A stretch of 64,000 nt of DNA, from assembly GCA_947396885.1 (NCBI GenBank), contig OX377205.1:62034969-62098968 (forward strand). Direction: 5' to 3'. The DNA is from Heligmosomoides polygyrus polygyrus (Eukaryota > Nematoda > Chromadorea > Rhabditida > Heligmosomidae). The notes under the pieces are model-generated. The model did no database searches. It was not told the origin of the DNA and worked only from the letters and a program-made list of their open reading frames with translations. The position numbers and the translations under genes were made by a program. How positions within the stretch are numbered: the stretch's first letter is position 1; each line of letters starts with the position of its first letter. Below are positions 10,746 to 21,925 of this stretch, piece after piece.

Positions 10746-11092
10746 TTCAGTTAAACAAGACTGAGTTCAACTTAACAGAGACCCTTTTATTCCTAAGCCA
10801 AGGAGGTTCAACACCAGTTTTTCATGGTTGACTTTATCTAAAGCTTTCGTGCGAGTTGGTTGAAGCACTGGAGCGAAGAAGAGTTGATTTCTGTGCGGTG
10901 CAGGAGACGAGGTGGTCCTACTGGCAAGTCGAGGGACGTTGGCCGTGGCTTCAAGGCCGTTTTGTGCGGCAGTCCCAAGACCACCAGTGTGTTGGTATGA
11001 TCGTCTCCGAACGTTGACGCGATTGCAAGCGTAGAACGTTTCGATGACCGAAGATTGTCGCCATAGAAGGGCGACGATGCTATTTCTTTTCC

Positions 11093-11554
11093 ATGTATGC
11101 TCAGCAGACAGGCTGTTCCGAGCAAACCAAGGACGAGTTCTGCTCCCTGCTTGATGAGCAGACAGCGGAGGTGTCGTCAAAAAATGGGATTGTTCTGACC
11201 GGTGACATTAATGGTCACGTCGGAGCAAAGAAAGACGGCTTCAGCTGTCATGGTGGTTTTGGATATGGGTCGCGCAACGCCGATGGTGAGCGTATACTTG
11301 AGTGTGCAGACTCACATGACATCACCATCGTGAGTACCAAATTTCGAAAGCATTACTCCCACCTCATCTCGTTTTATAGCGGGGACGCTAAAACGCAGAT
11401 TGATCATGTCCTTGTTAGGCGTCGCGACCAAGGCCTTGTCACAGACGCGAAGACCGTGCCGTATGAGACAGTTGCCACGCAACACCGTCCACTGATCTAC
11501 TCGCTGAAGATCACTCCTACGAGGTGTAAGCATGCCGAGCGATGGGATCGCTAG
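11093..11554 (+). pseudogene. RTE-A2 AP endonuclease domain, partial
   Basis: This 153-codon frame covers most of an AP-type endonuclease of an RTE retrotransposon, which would nick target DNA to prime reverse transcription. Visible blocks are YAQQTGCSEQTKDEF near the start, the GDINGHVG loop (GDxNxxxG in the family) near residue 37, GYGSRNADGERIL at 56-68, IDHVLVRRRD near 107, and the C-terminal TQHRPLI in place of the usual SDHR-type block. The upstream part of the domain is in another frame at about 10,855-11,090. It is closed by a stop after the domain and separated from the RT by rearranged sequence. Confidence 0.75.
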
Positions 11555-11724
11555 AATCAAATGGTGGCGACTGCGTGTCTCCCACCTTATCTCGTTTTGT
11601 AGCGGTAACGCCAATATGCAGATTGACTATGTCCTTGGGTCGTTTAGAATCAAACAGTGGCGACCGGCAGTTATTTCTCGCATTCGCTTGCCGACGGTGA
11701 CAATGTCGACGAAACCTGGCAGGA

Positions 11725-11941
11725 TGGAAAAAATTTGGCAAGAAAGCTGTCGAGGGTAAGATGGAAATAACACGATAAATAAGAAAATATTGGATCACCT
11801 TTGGTTGGCTTTGGTATAAAAACTAAAAAAAATTGCTGTCACTGCACTACATGTTAAGCAACTCTTACGATCTACGACGATTTTTTCGTAATTACGATTT
11901 ATGATTTATGAAATTTCGGATTTCATTTACGCACACCCCTG
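11725..11941 (-). mobile_element. hAT-type terminal fragment, second copy
   Basis: Nearly the same sequence as 915-1131, ending CGCACACCCCTG and followed by the same RTE position (GTACTTGAGTATGCAG). The shared breakpoint means the hAT fragment and the adjoining RTE piece were copied together. Confidence 0.55.
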
Positions 11942-12039
11942 TACTTGAGTATGCAGACTCGCATGACTTCACCATCGTGAATACCAAATTTTGAAAGCGT
12001 GTCTCCCACCTTATCTCGTTTTGTAGCGGTAATGCCAAT

Positions 12040-12896
12040 ATGCAGATTGACTATGTCCTTGGGTCGTTTATTGTCGACGAAACCTGGAAGGATGCTACTG
12101 ATGCGATAACTCGCGCTGCACGCTTTGAACTCGACACAACGAAGTCTGGACGACGCTGGGTTGACAAGCAGGCATGGCTGTGGGCTGATGATGTCAAAGA
12201 AAAATTCCGAAAAAAAGGCTCTATCACGTATTTCTCGGTGATAAACGTCCATAAGTGGCGGAATTATAGAGAAGCGAAGAAAGCAGCCAAGAAGGCAGTG
12301 GCAGCTGCTAAAGCCGCATACGACGCTGATGTCAGCGAAAAACTGGAAACGCGCGATGGTGAGCGTTATCTTTACCGACTTGTCAAAGCTCGCTGTTGCC
12401 AAGTAGAAGACATCGACAAGTTTTTTGGCAATAGCGACGAGAACGGTCATCTTCTGATGTTTCTAAGAGGGCTGTGAAGCGATGGCGCGACTACTTCGAG
12501 GAAATCTCGAATGTTGAATACGAACACCCTGCTGTGTCTTTTGCATCTCCTGTATACGTTCCCGTTCAGAAGATCACAGTAGAAACCGAAGCAGCTCTGA
12601 AGAAGATGAAGCCGGGCAAAGCCACTGGTCTCGACGATCAGCCAGCCGACCTGTGGAAGTTGAAGGGCTGGTGCCCTGCTGATTGGCTGACAGAGTTTTT
12701 CATTCAGGATGTTGCTGAGAAAAAAGTGCCCGAGAGCTGGCAGCAAAGCACGACCATTTCGATTTGGAAGAGGAAGGGCAGTCCTGTGGATTGCGCTAGT
12801 TACCGTGCAATTCGGCTTCTTTCGCACACCATGAAAATCTTTGAGCGAATTGTCGATGGACGTATCCGGGATGTCGTCCAGATTTCCACGAATTAG
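12040..12896 (+). pseudogene. RTE-A2 linker and RT N-terminal region
   Basis: Two adjacent frames (12,040-12,477 and 12,474-12,896) cover the endonuclease-RT linker and the start of the RT. The first includes IDYVLG joined by deletion to DETWKDATDAITRAAR and an Ala/Lys-rich helix AKKAVAAAKAAYD. The second has ALKKMKPGKATGLDD, the PESWQQSTTISIWKRKG block and SYRAIRLLSHTMKIFERIV, the canonical RT motif 1-2 region. It ends at a TAG where the family has Q (TNQCGF), and coding-like sequence continues to about 13,090 with further frameshifts. Confidence 0.75.
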
Positions 12897-13090
12897 TGTG
12901 GTTTCGTCTCTGGCTGTGGCACTGTTGATCACACTCACGCTGTTCGTCTTTTGCTAGAGAGGCAACGCGAGAAAAGAAACCGGTGAATTTTGCCTTCCTG
13001 GACTTGGAGAAGGTCTTCGACCGCGTTCCGCGAGTTGTTATATGGTACGCAATGCGAGAACATGGTATTCCTGAAAAGCTTATTGAGTGG

Positions 13091-15932
13091 GTGCGCATCA
13101 GGGATGGGCGGAATTTCTGTTTTCTGTTTTCTGTTTTCTGATTTTCTGGCCATTTTGGGCAAATTTTTTCTGTTTTCTGTTTTCTGGGAAAATGGCCAAA
13201 AATTGGCCAGAAAACAGAAAATAGAGTCGCGAACAAAATTTTATCACAGAAATCCAATGAAAAAATTAAAAGTGTCATAGAATAGTGAGCTTCATTCCAA
13301 AATAGTGTTTCTAGAGTATCTTAAATGGCAAGCATGTAGCGTTTTTGGATGTGCTCATGTAGCAATTGCGCCATATACTCATGAACTATCCCACATGTTT
13401 GCTTGATTGATTGTGTAAGTGCTGCTGGCAAGGAGTTTCTTCATAGGACATTTTTCGACTTTCATAATTTGGCTTTGTATTCTTTTCCATATTAACAGTA
13501 GCTTGGACCATCTATGGTCACTAAAATTCTTATATTAAAACTATAAAACTAAATTATGTAATAACTAGCCACTTGTCTTGGAGTTACTGTGGGTAGGGTT
13601 ATTCTCCACCCCGGTTTAAAAATCGAACATTGTTGGCCGTTCATCCCCAATATCGCTTTCTGCAGAGCCTTTGTCGAAGCAGCTTTTCTAACTCTGAAGA
13701 TTGCTCAGCTTTTGGTGTCATAAATTAGTAAGAGACAGAAAAGTTTTTTTAGTTACCTTCGATTTCGCTGGTGATAGGGTGGTGATGCAGGAAATTTCTC
13801 ATTTATCACGTATATCATCTGTCGTCCATTGATGTTCAGGAAGAAGCCCGACCAACGCGTTGGTGGGCAGTTCCTGCTGTTCTCTTGACATCCCGCGGAA
13901 TCCAGTCGGTGATGTCCACTCGGTGTCTGCAAAGCGCATTACGTGGCCCACCTAATTTTCGAAAACTTGGCCCACGCGACAGCGTCTCTGATCTTCGAAC
14001 GTCGGCGAAGCTCGGAACTCCGGAGGCCTTCTCTCACTTGCGTGAGTCGTGACACTCCGAGCATTGTCTTCTCGATATCACGCTGCGCGACGCTGATCGC
14101 GTGTTCATCCTGCTTTCGTATAGCCCAGGTCTCTGAGGCGTATGTTAGGGCAGGAAGAACAGTGGAGTCGAATAGGTGGGCACGGTTTCGGACGTTCTTC
14201 GTCTTCTTCGCGACTTCTTCGACGCTCTTGAAAGCTCCCCAAGCCGCTCTTTTCCTCCTGCTCAGCTCTGGTGCTAGGTCGTTGGCCATATTGATTTCGC
14301 GACCCAGATACACATAGCTGGAGCATTCGGAGATGTTCGTTTCGTTGAGCGAGAACGGGGCATCAGAAACTCGTCCGTTCCTCATGAACATCGTCTTCGT
14401 AAGATTCAGCTGCAGTCCAACGTTCCCACATACACGGTCGAAGCCAACAAGCATCTGCTCCGCCTGGCTAGCGCTCGGTGTTATGAGCACGATGTCATCA
14501 GCAAATCGAAGATGGTCAGTTGCTGGCTGTTGACCTTTACTCCATGTCTTCCCATTCTAGTTCGCGCATGGCGTTTTCGAGCTGAAGAGCTTTAAAGATA
14601 TGGTATTCCACTGCCGAACCCCTCTCTTCACGTCGATGACGACGTCGTTGTAGAATGAAGAGATCTTGGTCGTGAATCCACTGTACAGCTTTCGACGGAC
14701 TCTGATGTACAGAGCAGGAACGCCCTGAGCGAGCAGGGCTTAGACGACTGCTTCAGTTTCGACAGAGTCGAACTCCTTCTTCAGGTCGATGAAGGTAAGC
14801 CATAGCGGCAGCTTGAATACTCGCGACACTTCGATGAGCTTCGTGTATGTGGTCGATCATGCTGAATTCTCTCCGAAATCCTGCTTGCTCGCATGGCTGT
14901 CCTTCGTCCAGCGTTCTGCTAATCCTATTCAGGATCACTCGAGTGAACAGCTTGTAGACTACGGACAGCAGACAGATCGGGCGATAGTTGCTAATGTCGT
15001 GCACTCCTGTACAGCAAGGTGGTTCTGCTGGCCTTCCACTGAGATGTTATATGATACGTAGATCTGAGGAGAAATAATAACAATAATGTGATGGAGATTG
15101 TACATGCTCGGTCTTTATTATATGGTGTCTTCGCATTCAAGGAAGCACCTTCACCCAAGATCTGCTATGCTGGCAGCCCTTCACTCACAGTCTCGTGTTG
15201 TTCTGTGAAATATAAAGCCAGTACACAACATCATTAGTTGGCTAAGTAGTAACTAGGTGTTCTAAAGAGCATCGGTAAGTGGGCCTGAAAGCTTTCAGTT
15301 ACGCGTAAACTATGACACTTAAGGAAATGTATTTCCGAAGTACGAAACGAACTAGGAATACAGATTCTGGCGGAGTCAGTAATACTCAACGAATCTCTGC
15401 ACAGCTTTAGAGTATGTTAGGAGAGTGTGTCTACAAACTCAAGCAATTGTGTTGAAACATGCAAACAGTGATTACTGAGCCTTCATCGTGTTCGGTACTC
15501 TAAAAGGCCAGTTTCTTACTAGTGGGACCGTTCTCTAATTGAGGCGTTAGCGGTGAAACGGAGCTGATGAGTAATGTAGTATACTTCATGTGTCGAGATT
15601 CCTAGAATCTATCAGTCAAGATTTACAACATGCTGATTGCAGTACACTGAAGTTTAATAGAAATTTTTATAAACGCTTGCAAATTAAAACGCTGGTCTAC
15701 GACTACATTTCTGGTCATACAAAAGCATTTTCTACTGGAAATATGGATCTTTAGGTAAAATAATTAGGTCGTGTGATAATTTCGAAATTTTCTGTTTTCT
15801 GTTTTCTGTTTTCTGATTTTCTGGCGTTTTTGGCTTTTCTGTTTTCTGATTTCTGTTTTCTGACGAAGGCGATTTTCTGTTTTCTGTTTTCTGGGAAAAT
15901 TTTCAAAATTTCCGCCCATCCCTGGTGCGCAT
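13091..15932. mobile_element. hAT-2: 2.8-kb hAT-type element with 8-bp TSD inside RTE-A2
   Basis: The element spans 13,099-15,924. Both ends read CAGGGATGGGCGGAA inward. Subterminal sequence is a run of TTTTCTG repeats on both sides. GTGCGCAT is duplicated at 13,091-13,098 and 15,925-15,932, and removing one copy plus the element rejoins the RTE codons for EWVRI and the following residues. No transposase was recognised. The interior contains an antisense BovB-like fragment (13,822-15,050) and unassigned AT-rich DNA. Confidence 0.85.
13822..15050 (-). mobile_element. RTE-B1: BovB-like RTE fragment inside hAT-2
   Basis: On the minus strand, fragments of the RT run from [25 protein letters not shown] (14,753-15,040) to a 183-codon frame (13,939-14,490) containing QLNLTKTMFMRNG, SSYVYLGREINM and ALTYASETWAI, and on to [13 protein letters not shown] codons near 13,850. 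It is 5'-truncated near 15,050. The region around the FADD motif (about 14,490-14,750) is frameshifted. It is closely related to the fuller copy at 19,135-21,925. Confidence 0.75.
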
Positions 15933-16862
15933 TCTGTACTCTTGCCTAAGTTGTCGACTGCGAGCGCCAGCGGGCACCTCGACGGAATTTCCCATCTTTG
16001 TAGGGGTGCATCAAGGATCTGCGCTATCCCCACTGCTCTTCGTCGTCGTGATGGATACAATATCACGAGATCTCCAGACGGCCACACCTTGGACGCTGCT
16101 GACGACGTCACGCTTGCATGTGAAGGTAAAACCGAACTCGAGCGACAGGCACAGGCGTGATGCGATCGCTTGGCTTTGTTCGGACTGAAGCTAAACGTCA
16201 AAAAGACGGAATACTTCACGACGGATGTGAATGAGCATGGATCCATTAAGATCAATGGTACTGAACTCTCACGAGTTACATCTTTCAAGTATCTTGGATC
16301 AACAGTCACGTCCGATGGCAGCTTAAAGTTGGAGGTGAACGCGCGCGTGAGTGCAGCCTGGTGCAAATGGCGCTCACTGACTGGGGTGCTTTGCGACAGG
16401 ACAATACCTGAGCACCTCGAATCGAAGGTTTATAAAACAGTCGTCCACCAGTAGCGACGTACCGTGCTGAGTGTTGCCCGTGACGAGGAAATTGAAAGCC
16501 GCCTCAGTGTAATGGAGAAGAAAATGCTAATGACGGCTGGTGCTACGCGTTTGGACCGCGCTCGCAACGACGCCATTCGACAGAGGTTCGGTCTCGCTCT
16601 GATAGCCGAGAAGCTGCGCGAAGCCTGTCTTCGATGGTACGGCCATGTTCTTCGCGCTAACGACACACCGTCTGTACGATTGGCCTAAACCTTGAAGTCC
16701 CTGGAAAACGGCCCACAGAACGCCCGAAGCAACGTTGGGTAGATACGTTGCACTTGGACTTGAAGATGGCTAGAGTGCACCCTGATCAAGCATTAGATCG
16801 GGATAACTGGCGTCACCACACCAGAACAACGGACCCCGCCACCAAGCGGGACAGACCCTAAT
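15933..16862 (+). pseudogene. RTE-A2 RT C-terminal half
   Basis: This is the continuation of RTE-A2 after hAT-2. It covers SCRLRAPAGTSTEFP and GVHQGSALSPLLF (15,925-16,060, RT motif 4-5 region), a degraded YADD region, LNVKKTEYFTTDV and FKYLGSTVTSDGSLK (16,170-16,454), then VTRLDR-like and LRWYGHVLRA-like blocks, and finally a Lys/Arg-rich end before the tail. Stops at 16,158, 16,452 and 16,686 and frameshifts break it into pieces. Confidence 0.75.
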
Positions 16863-18690
16863 AAAAATGATGATGATGATGACTTTATCTAAAGCTTTAA
16901 ATAAACCAAGGTATATTACATGAACGGAACACATCGTTTTATGGCAGGCCTCCTATCAAAAACGCAGTCAGAGAGTTGCGTTGTAGTGGAAGCTCCTGCA
17001 GTAAAGCCATGCTGCTGCACTGGGATTGAACAGCTTTCATAAAATTTGGGGCAATCCTGTCCCTTATAAGGTATTCCATAATTTTTGAAGAAGGAGAAAT
17101 AATCCTTACTGAGAAGAAGAAGATGTTGATAATTTCTATTGAGAAATAGATACCAAGGATGACTCAGAACTCTTAGGGAAAACAGTTGCAGTTGAAATTG
17201 TCCAGATGTACGAAATTTTACAAAATAATAAAGAGGTGCTAAAGGCCATAGAAAGAGGCTTATATAAAGAAGGAGCACATTTTATGTAGGTTATCTGCAG
17301 AATGCCATCAAACGTTAGAAAGGTAGAAATTTTCAGGGATTTTAATATTAACACCTTCAGCACTTCGGAAAAATGCACCATTACATTACAAGCGTGTTCC
17401 ATAGACATCATTCAACGTAGGACTGTTAACAGAAACCGCATGGCAGAGAGAGATCTTTCACTAAAATAAAGCACAGAGGCAAAAAAAATCGCAAGAGCTT
17501 CAGCTTCCTGAACAGGAGACAAGAAAACGTTCTCACTGAGATCGTGGAGCGCAACAATCTTGATTGCAACATTATTCTACTCTTTAATAAAGAGAAAAGG
17601 CACTCTGGACTCTATCCGGTGGTATCTCTCTTTGCCCTAAATTTAAGGAATCTCCTCAAATGATGGTTAAATTCAGAGCAAACCTCGCTGTACTTGAAAA
17701 AAAAAATTATAGAAAACTTGTTGAAGACGATAAGAACTGTCGTTTCTTCTAAGCTAAAAGTCTTCTGTCATGCCGATAGGAAGCCATTTGCCTAAATGTC
17801 CCAAATTCTACTTGTGCAAAATTGCATGATCCAGCACGCATAATACGAAAAAATCGCGCGTAAATGTCATCCAGAGAGGAGTAATTTTGAAGACACTCCA
17901 CCAGTTAACGGAAGCAAAATAGTAAGAAACGTTGTCTACCTTCATAAAATTAAATAAGGAATTTTAACTTCTGCTTTTCACATGTTGCGAGATGCAATCT
18001 TCAAGGGATAAACTGTTGTAGTAGGATGCTGCACATTGGTTGATACACCGAAATTTTTTTAATAACTGGCGCCAGAGACAATACTATATCTAAAAGTGAA
18101 CTGTCTTGCGTAGGTTCGTGACGTGTTGAGTTGACCTAGGACACGTAAATAACACTAAACATATAGATGCTACAGAATTATTTGCGTTATGCGAGCACCA
18201 GCAATGTCAAGATTGAGCCACCATGTAGTACGGTGTGAATTCCTGAAACGCACATACTCAATAGATCATCAATCAATGTTTTTTCACTTCAGCGCATGAA
18301 TTAGTTGGGTGACTAGTATAAATCCAACCAGTAGAGACTTTCTTCCAACAAGCACGTCAGGGCAGCGAACATCTGACTTAAAGCAGGACGAGGAGGCAGC
18401 ACTAATTAATTAAAAGATGTCATTTGCCGAGCAGCAGACTCCACCACCTCTCCAGCGTTCGCGTTCACTTCAATATGCCTTGTATGCTTGTCGATGATCT
18501 TACAATTGATTTGCTTGTCGGTGATTTCAGAGTCCAAGAATTTTGAAGACAACCAAGTCTTGTCAATAAAACCAAATCTAGTATATAAAAACGGGAAAAC
18601 AACTGTAAATGATCTATTTTGTATACTAGGCGAGGCAAGTTCAAGAGAAAGCACTTACTCTGTGCCGCGTGCTTCTTAGTTACTTACATT

Positions 18691-19134
18691 GCTCTCTACA
18701 TTCCTGTCTTGAGTCAAATTCCTTTTTCGCTCCCTATGTGTTAAACATTTACAATTATATACATTCGTAAAGCTTAGACAAATTCAATAGGACGATTCAG
18801 TGGTAGCGAGATAGTAGGACTAACTTGACCAGGAGAGGGTGAGTTTTGCTCTTTGGTCTACACACAAGATAGACCTTAACAGGTCTGCACCCAACTCCAA
18901 GCTGGTCAAGTGTTTCACTTATCTTATTTTCTAGTGCCCTTTGCTTACCGTTGGGTGGATGAGGTGGGCCGATTCGGGTATCTCAGATAGAACCAAACTC
19001 CGGTCACCTTCTCTGCATTGACCCTTCGGCTAGCTCTTGAAGCAGTTTAGCAACAAGACCCTCAATTAATATAGCAAATACAGGGTCCTCATTTTGCCAA
19101 GTAATGACATGCATTATTTTGCTCACGCATATCC
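18691..19134. other. Unassigned stretch between CR1-A and RTE-B2
   Basis: No coding frame or repeat terminus was recognised. It may hold 5' untranslated sequence of either flanking retrotransposon. Confidence 0.35.
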
Positions 19135-19613
19135 TTGCAAAGTCTTCGGAGTTCTTCGCCCGCACGACAGAGCCTGACTAGCTGCCCGTGTTGTACTACA
19201 GTCAAAAACAGCAGCACTAAAGGGCCTCATTCCCCTGACCCCGAAAGAGCCCTCATTTCTGCAGCGATGGGAAGGACGAGTACGGAGAGGCTGCTAAAAT
19301 CTCAGGGCCTAACCAGGCTGCGCAAATTGAGAAGGACTAGGATGACCATCTGTACTTACAAGCCCGCACGCTTGCATCGGAAGCATCCGCCGAGAACCTG
19401 ATGATGCAATCCAGGAAGATCAAGTACGACGTCATCGGACTGACCGAGACGAGAAGACACCACCGCCTATACGCCGCCTACGACTCCGGAGAAGAACACA
19501 TGCGACAGTAGGGGAGTAGGCGGCATTGGTGTCCTCGTCAACGCGCACTTGGCCATGAACATCGATTCGTACGAGTCTCTGACAAGCCGAATCGGACGTC
19601 TGCGACTGAAGCG

Positions 19614-20243
19614 ATGTGGTTCCGTGCCAGCTTTGACTGTGTTCGTCGCGTGTGCCGCAACATCCGACTACGACGAGAAGAGGTCGAAGCCTTTTACGTG
19701 GAGCTGGAGAAGTTCTATAAGGAAGATCACACCTTCTACAAGGTGATCGTCGGTGACTTCAACGCCAAGATCGGATCACGAAGGCCGCCGGAAGAACTTC
19801 ACATCGGAACCCACGGTTTGGAGTGGAACAAGCAAGGTGAAAGGCTGTCTGAGTTTATCATGTCGACCAAGACCATCCATGGAAACTCGCAGTTCCAGAA
19901 GCCTCCCTCCCTACGATGGACCTGGGAATCTCCCGGTGGCCAGTTCCACAACGAGATCGACCACATCATTTTCAACCGCAAGTATTGCCTGACCGACGTC
20001 TCCGTTGTCCCCAAGTTCTACACGGGATCGGACCACCGCCTCCTTCGCGCAAGGTTCCGCTTTTCGCGTCAAGAAGAGAAGGCCGCGAAGTTCAAGAAGA
20101 GGAGTCCCAGAACGACCATCAACTGGGACCTCTACACCTCTCTTGCCGGCCTTTGGGAAGATGCCGTCATGGACAACGTCGACGAGGAATACGACCGCTT
20201 CGTGCACCATCTCCACGATAGTGCTAGGAAGCTGAGAGCTTGA
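19614..20243 (+). pseudogene. RTE-B2 AP endonuclease ORF
   Basis: This 209-codon frame encodes the C-terminal two-thirds of the AP-like endonuclease that cuts target DNA for RTE insertion. Visible are VIVGDFNAKIGSR (residues about 46-58, the GDFN catalytic loop), the conserved Trp-rich TWESPGGQFHNEIDHI (about 106-121) with the catalytic Asp-His pattern, and TGSDHRLLRARF (about 137-148, the SDH block). The C-terminus leads into the linker toward RT. The N-terminal third lies upstream in another frame (about 19,340-19,610). A stop precedes the RT frame, so one continuous polyprotein is not made here. Confidence 0.8.
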
Positions 20244-20569
20244 AGACTACCAAGAGACGTCTGTCTCCGGAAACTCTCAAGCTGATACGCCAGCGTGGAG
20301 CAGGCAACCACCAACTGACGTCCGAGCTTGCGAAGCTATACAGAGAGGCGATAAAGGAGGATCTTAAGGAGAGAAGGGCGGAAGTGTTGGCTGAAGCTGC
20401 AGAGGCAGGGTTGAGCATACGCAACGCCCACCGGAACTTCGCCAACTTCAAGACCAAGATGACCGCTCTCCGACGTCCCGACGGAACCGTCACCTCTTCC
20501 AGGGACCATGGAGAAGGCCATCCACGATTTCTACTCCGATCTCTTCGATAGCCAGGTCCACCTGCCCCC

Positions 20570-21295
20570 ATGCCATCTTCCGCAGGATTGAAGAACCTCC
20601 CGCCAGCGCTCATCAACACCCTGGCGCGGCTCTTCACACGTTACCTGTCGGAGTGCATGGTTCCATCTCAGTGGAAGACCAGCAGGACCGTCTTGCTGTA
20701 CAAGAAGGGAGACGTGCACGACATTGGCAACTATCGCCCGATCTGCCTGCTGTCCGTAGTCTACAAGCTGTTCACTCGAGTTATCCTGAATAGGATCAGC
20801 CGAACGCTGGACGAAGGACAGCCATGCGAACAAGCAGGATTTCGGAGAGGATTCAGCACGATCGACCACCTACACACCATTACGAAGCTCATCGAAGTGT
20901 CGCGAGAGTACAAACTGCCGCTTTGCCTTACGTTCATCGACCTGAAGAAGGCATAAACTGAAGGGGTCATCGAAGCCCTGCTCACTCAGGGCGTTCCTAC
21001 TCAGTACATTAGAGTCCTTCGAAAGCTGTACAGTGGATTCACGACCAAGATCTCACCATTCTATAACGACGTCGTCGTCGACGTGAAGAGAGGGGTTCGG
21101 CAAGGGGATACCATATCCCCGAAGCTCTTCAGCGCCACTCTCGAAAACGTCATGCGCGAACTAGACTGGGAAGACATGGGAGTGAAGGTCGACGGCCGGC
21201 AACTACATCATCTTCGCTTCGCTGACGACATCGTGCTCATAACACCGAGCATCAGCCAGGCGGAGCGAATGCTGGCCGACTTCGATCGTGTATGA
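20570..21295 (+). pseudogene. RTE-B2 reverse transcriptase core
   Basis: Two frames make up the polymerase core that copies the element RNA at the nicked target. The first (20,570-20,956) has [35 protein letters not shown] and QAGFRRGFSTIDHL and stops (TAA) right after FIDLKKA, where the family continues FDS. The second (21,083-21,295) has GVRQGDTISPKLF and the catalytic LRFADDIVLI, then stops with TGA. Key residues (both Asp of FADD) are kept, so the inactivating changes are few stops and not loss of motifs. Confidence 0.8.
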
Positions 21296-21331
21296 GGGAA
21301 TGTTGGACTGCAGCTGAATCTTACGAAGACA

Positions 21332-21922
21332 TTGTTCATGAGGAACGGACAAGTTTCTGATGCCCCATTTTCGCTCAACGGAACGAACATCTCCGAATGC
21401 TCCAGCTATGTGTATCGTGGTCGCGAAGTCAATATGGCCAACGACCTAGCGCCAGAGCTGAGCAGGAGGAAACGAGCGGCTTGGGAAGCTTTCAAGAGCG
21501 TCGAAGAAGTCGCGAAGAAGACGAAGAACGTCCGACTCCGTGCCCACCTATTCGACTCCCCTGTTCTTCTGCGAGAAGGCCTCCGGAGTTCCGAGCTTCG
21601 CCGACGTTCAAAGATCAGAGACGCTGTCGCGTCGGCCAAGTTGTCGAAAATTAGGTGGGCCGGCCACGTAATGCGCTTCGCAGACACCCGCTGGACGAGA
21701 GCCATCACCGACTGGATTCCGCGGGGTGTCAAAAGAATACCAGGACGCCCACCAACGCGTTGGTCGGACTTCTTCGTTAAAGCTCTGAACGACCGATATG
21801 ACGCTCTTCGTGTCCCTCGAGCGAGGAAGATCCATTGGACCACTCTGGCACGCGACAGGGACGAATGGAGACGCTGCTGGCACCGGCTCGAGCAATTCGA
21901 TGATCAACGGGACGACAGGTGA
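21332..21922 (+). pseudogene. RTE-B2 C-terminal domain ORF
   Basis: This 196-codon frame covers the post-RT region of the BovB-like element. Visible are an N-terminal [11 protein letters not shown], then [37 protein letters not shown], a short deletion after FDSPVL (compared with 13,939-14,490, which continues PALTYASETW), [38 protein letters not shown] and a Trp-rich end. Function beyond RT thumb and target binding is not established for this domain. Confidence 0.7.
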
Positions 21923-21925
21923 TAC

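Larger units (their letters stand above)
10829..16898 (+). mobile_element. RTE-A2: 5'-truncated RTE with 19-bp TSD, inserted in CR1-A
   Basis: TGACTTTATCTAAAGCTTT lies at 10,829-10,847 and again at 16,880-16,898. Deleting everything between restores the CR1-A reading frame YLGLFKALDKVNHEKL on the minus strand. The RTE starts inside its endonuclease (EALERRRVDFCAVQETRW, from about 10,855) and ends with the RT C-terminus and an ATGATG-type tail (16,862-16,879). Internal structure is scrambled: an endonuclease segment is repeated (about 11,575-11,720 and 12,000-12,090), a hAT end fragment sits at 11,725-11,941, and hAT-2 occupies 13,099-15,924. All frames are broken. Confidence 0.9.
6931..18690 (-). 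mobile_element. CR1-A: decayed CR1/Jockey-type LINE, host of nested insertions
   Basis: The element is read on the minus strand from right to left. The endonuclease N-terminus has a KTWLSS motif (about 18,400-18,650). A linker (FFASV, about 17,480) is followed by the RT N-terminus (about 17,136-17,411), the GFTAGASTTTQLSDC motif (about 17,000) and the YLGLFKALDKVNHEKL core, which is split between 16,899-16,925 and 10,790-10,847. Then come a YANDIKI catalytic motif in place of YADD (about 9,640), the C-terminal RVSDL-like block (9,255-9,575) and RYKAYIACF..QIWSPATKK (about 7,900-7,985). A TAAA-type tail beside GTGTAATAAATA lies near 6,931-6,945. The pieces are collinear once RTE-A2, the TIR element, the minisatellite repeat and SINE1 copy 2 are removed, although RT sequence between the KALDKVNH block and the YANDIKI motif is missing. 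Stops and frameshifts rule out activity. Confidence 0.8.
19135..21925 (+). mobile_element. RTE-B2: most complete BovB-like RTE retrotransposon
   Basis: The order is endonuclease N-terminus ([16 protein letters not shown], about 19,410-19,460), endonuclease body (19,614-20,243), linker (20,240-20,551), RT (20,570-21,300) and C-terminal domain ending [17 protein letters not shown] before a stop at 21,922. Base composition is GC-richer than its surroundings, as in RTE-B1. Only a handful of stops and frameshifts separate the frames, so this is the youngest-looking LINE coding region in the window. No TSD was found. Confidence 0.8.

Noticed and set aside
10849..21925. Host reverse transcriptase or retron/DGR system
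   Set aside because: Endonuclease and RT motifs, 3' tails and target duplications identify RTE-type LINEs.
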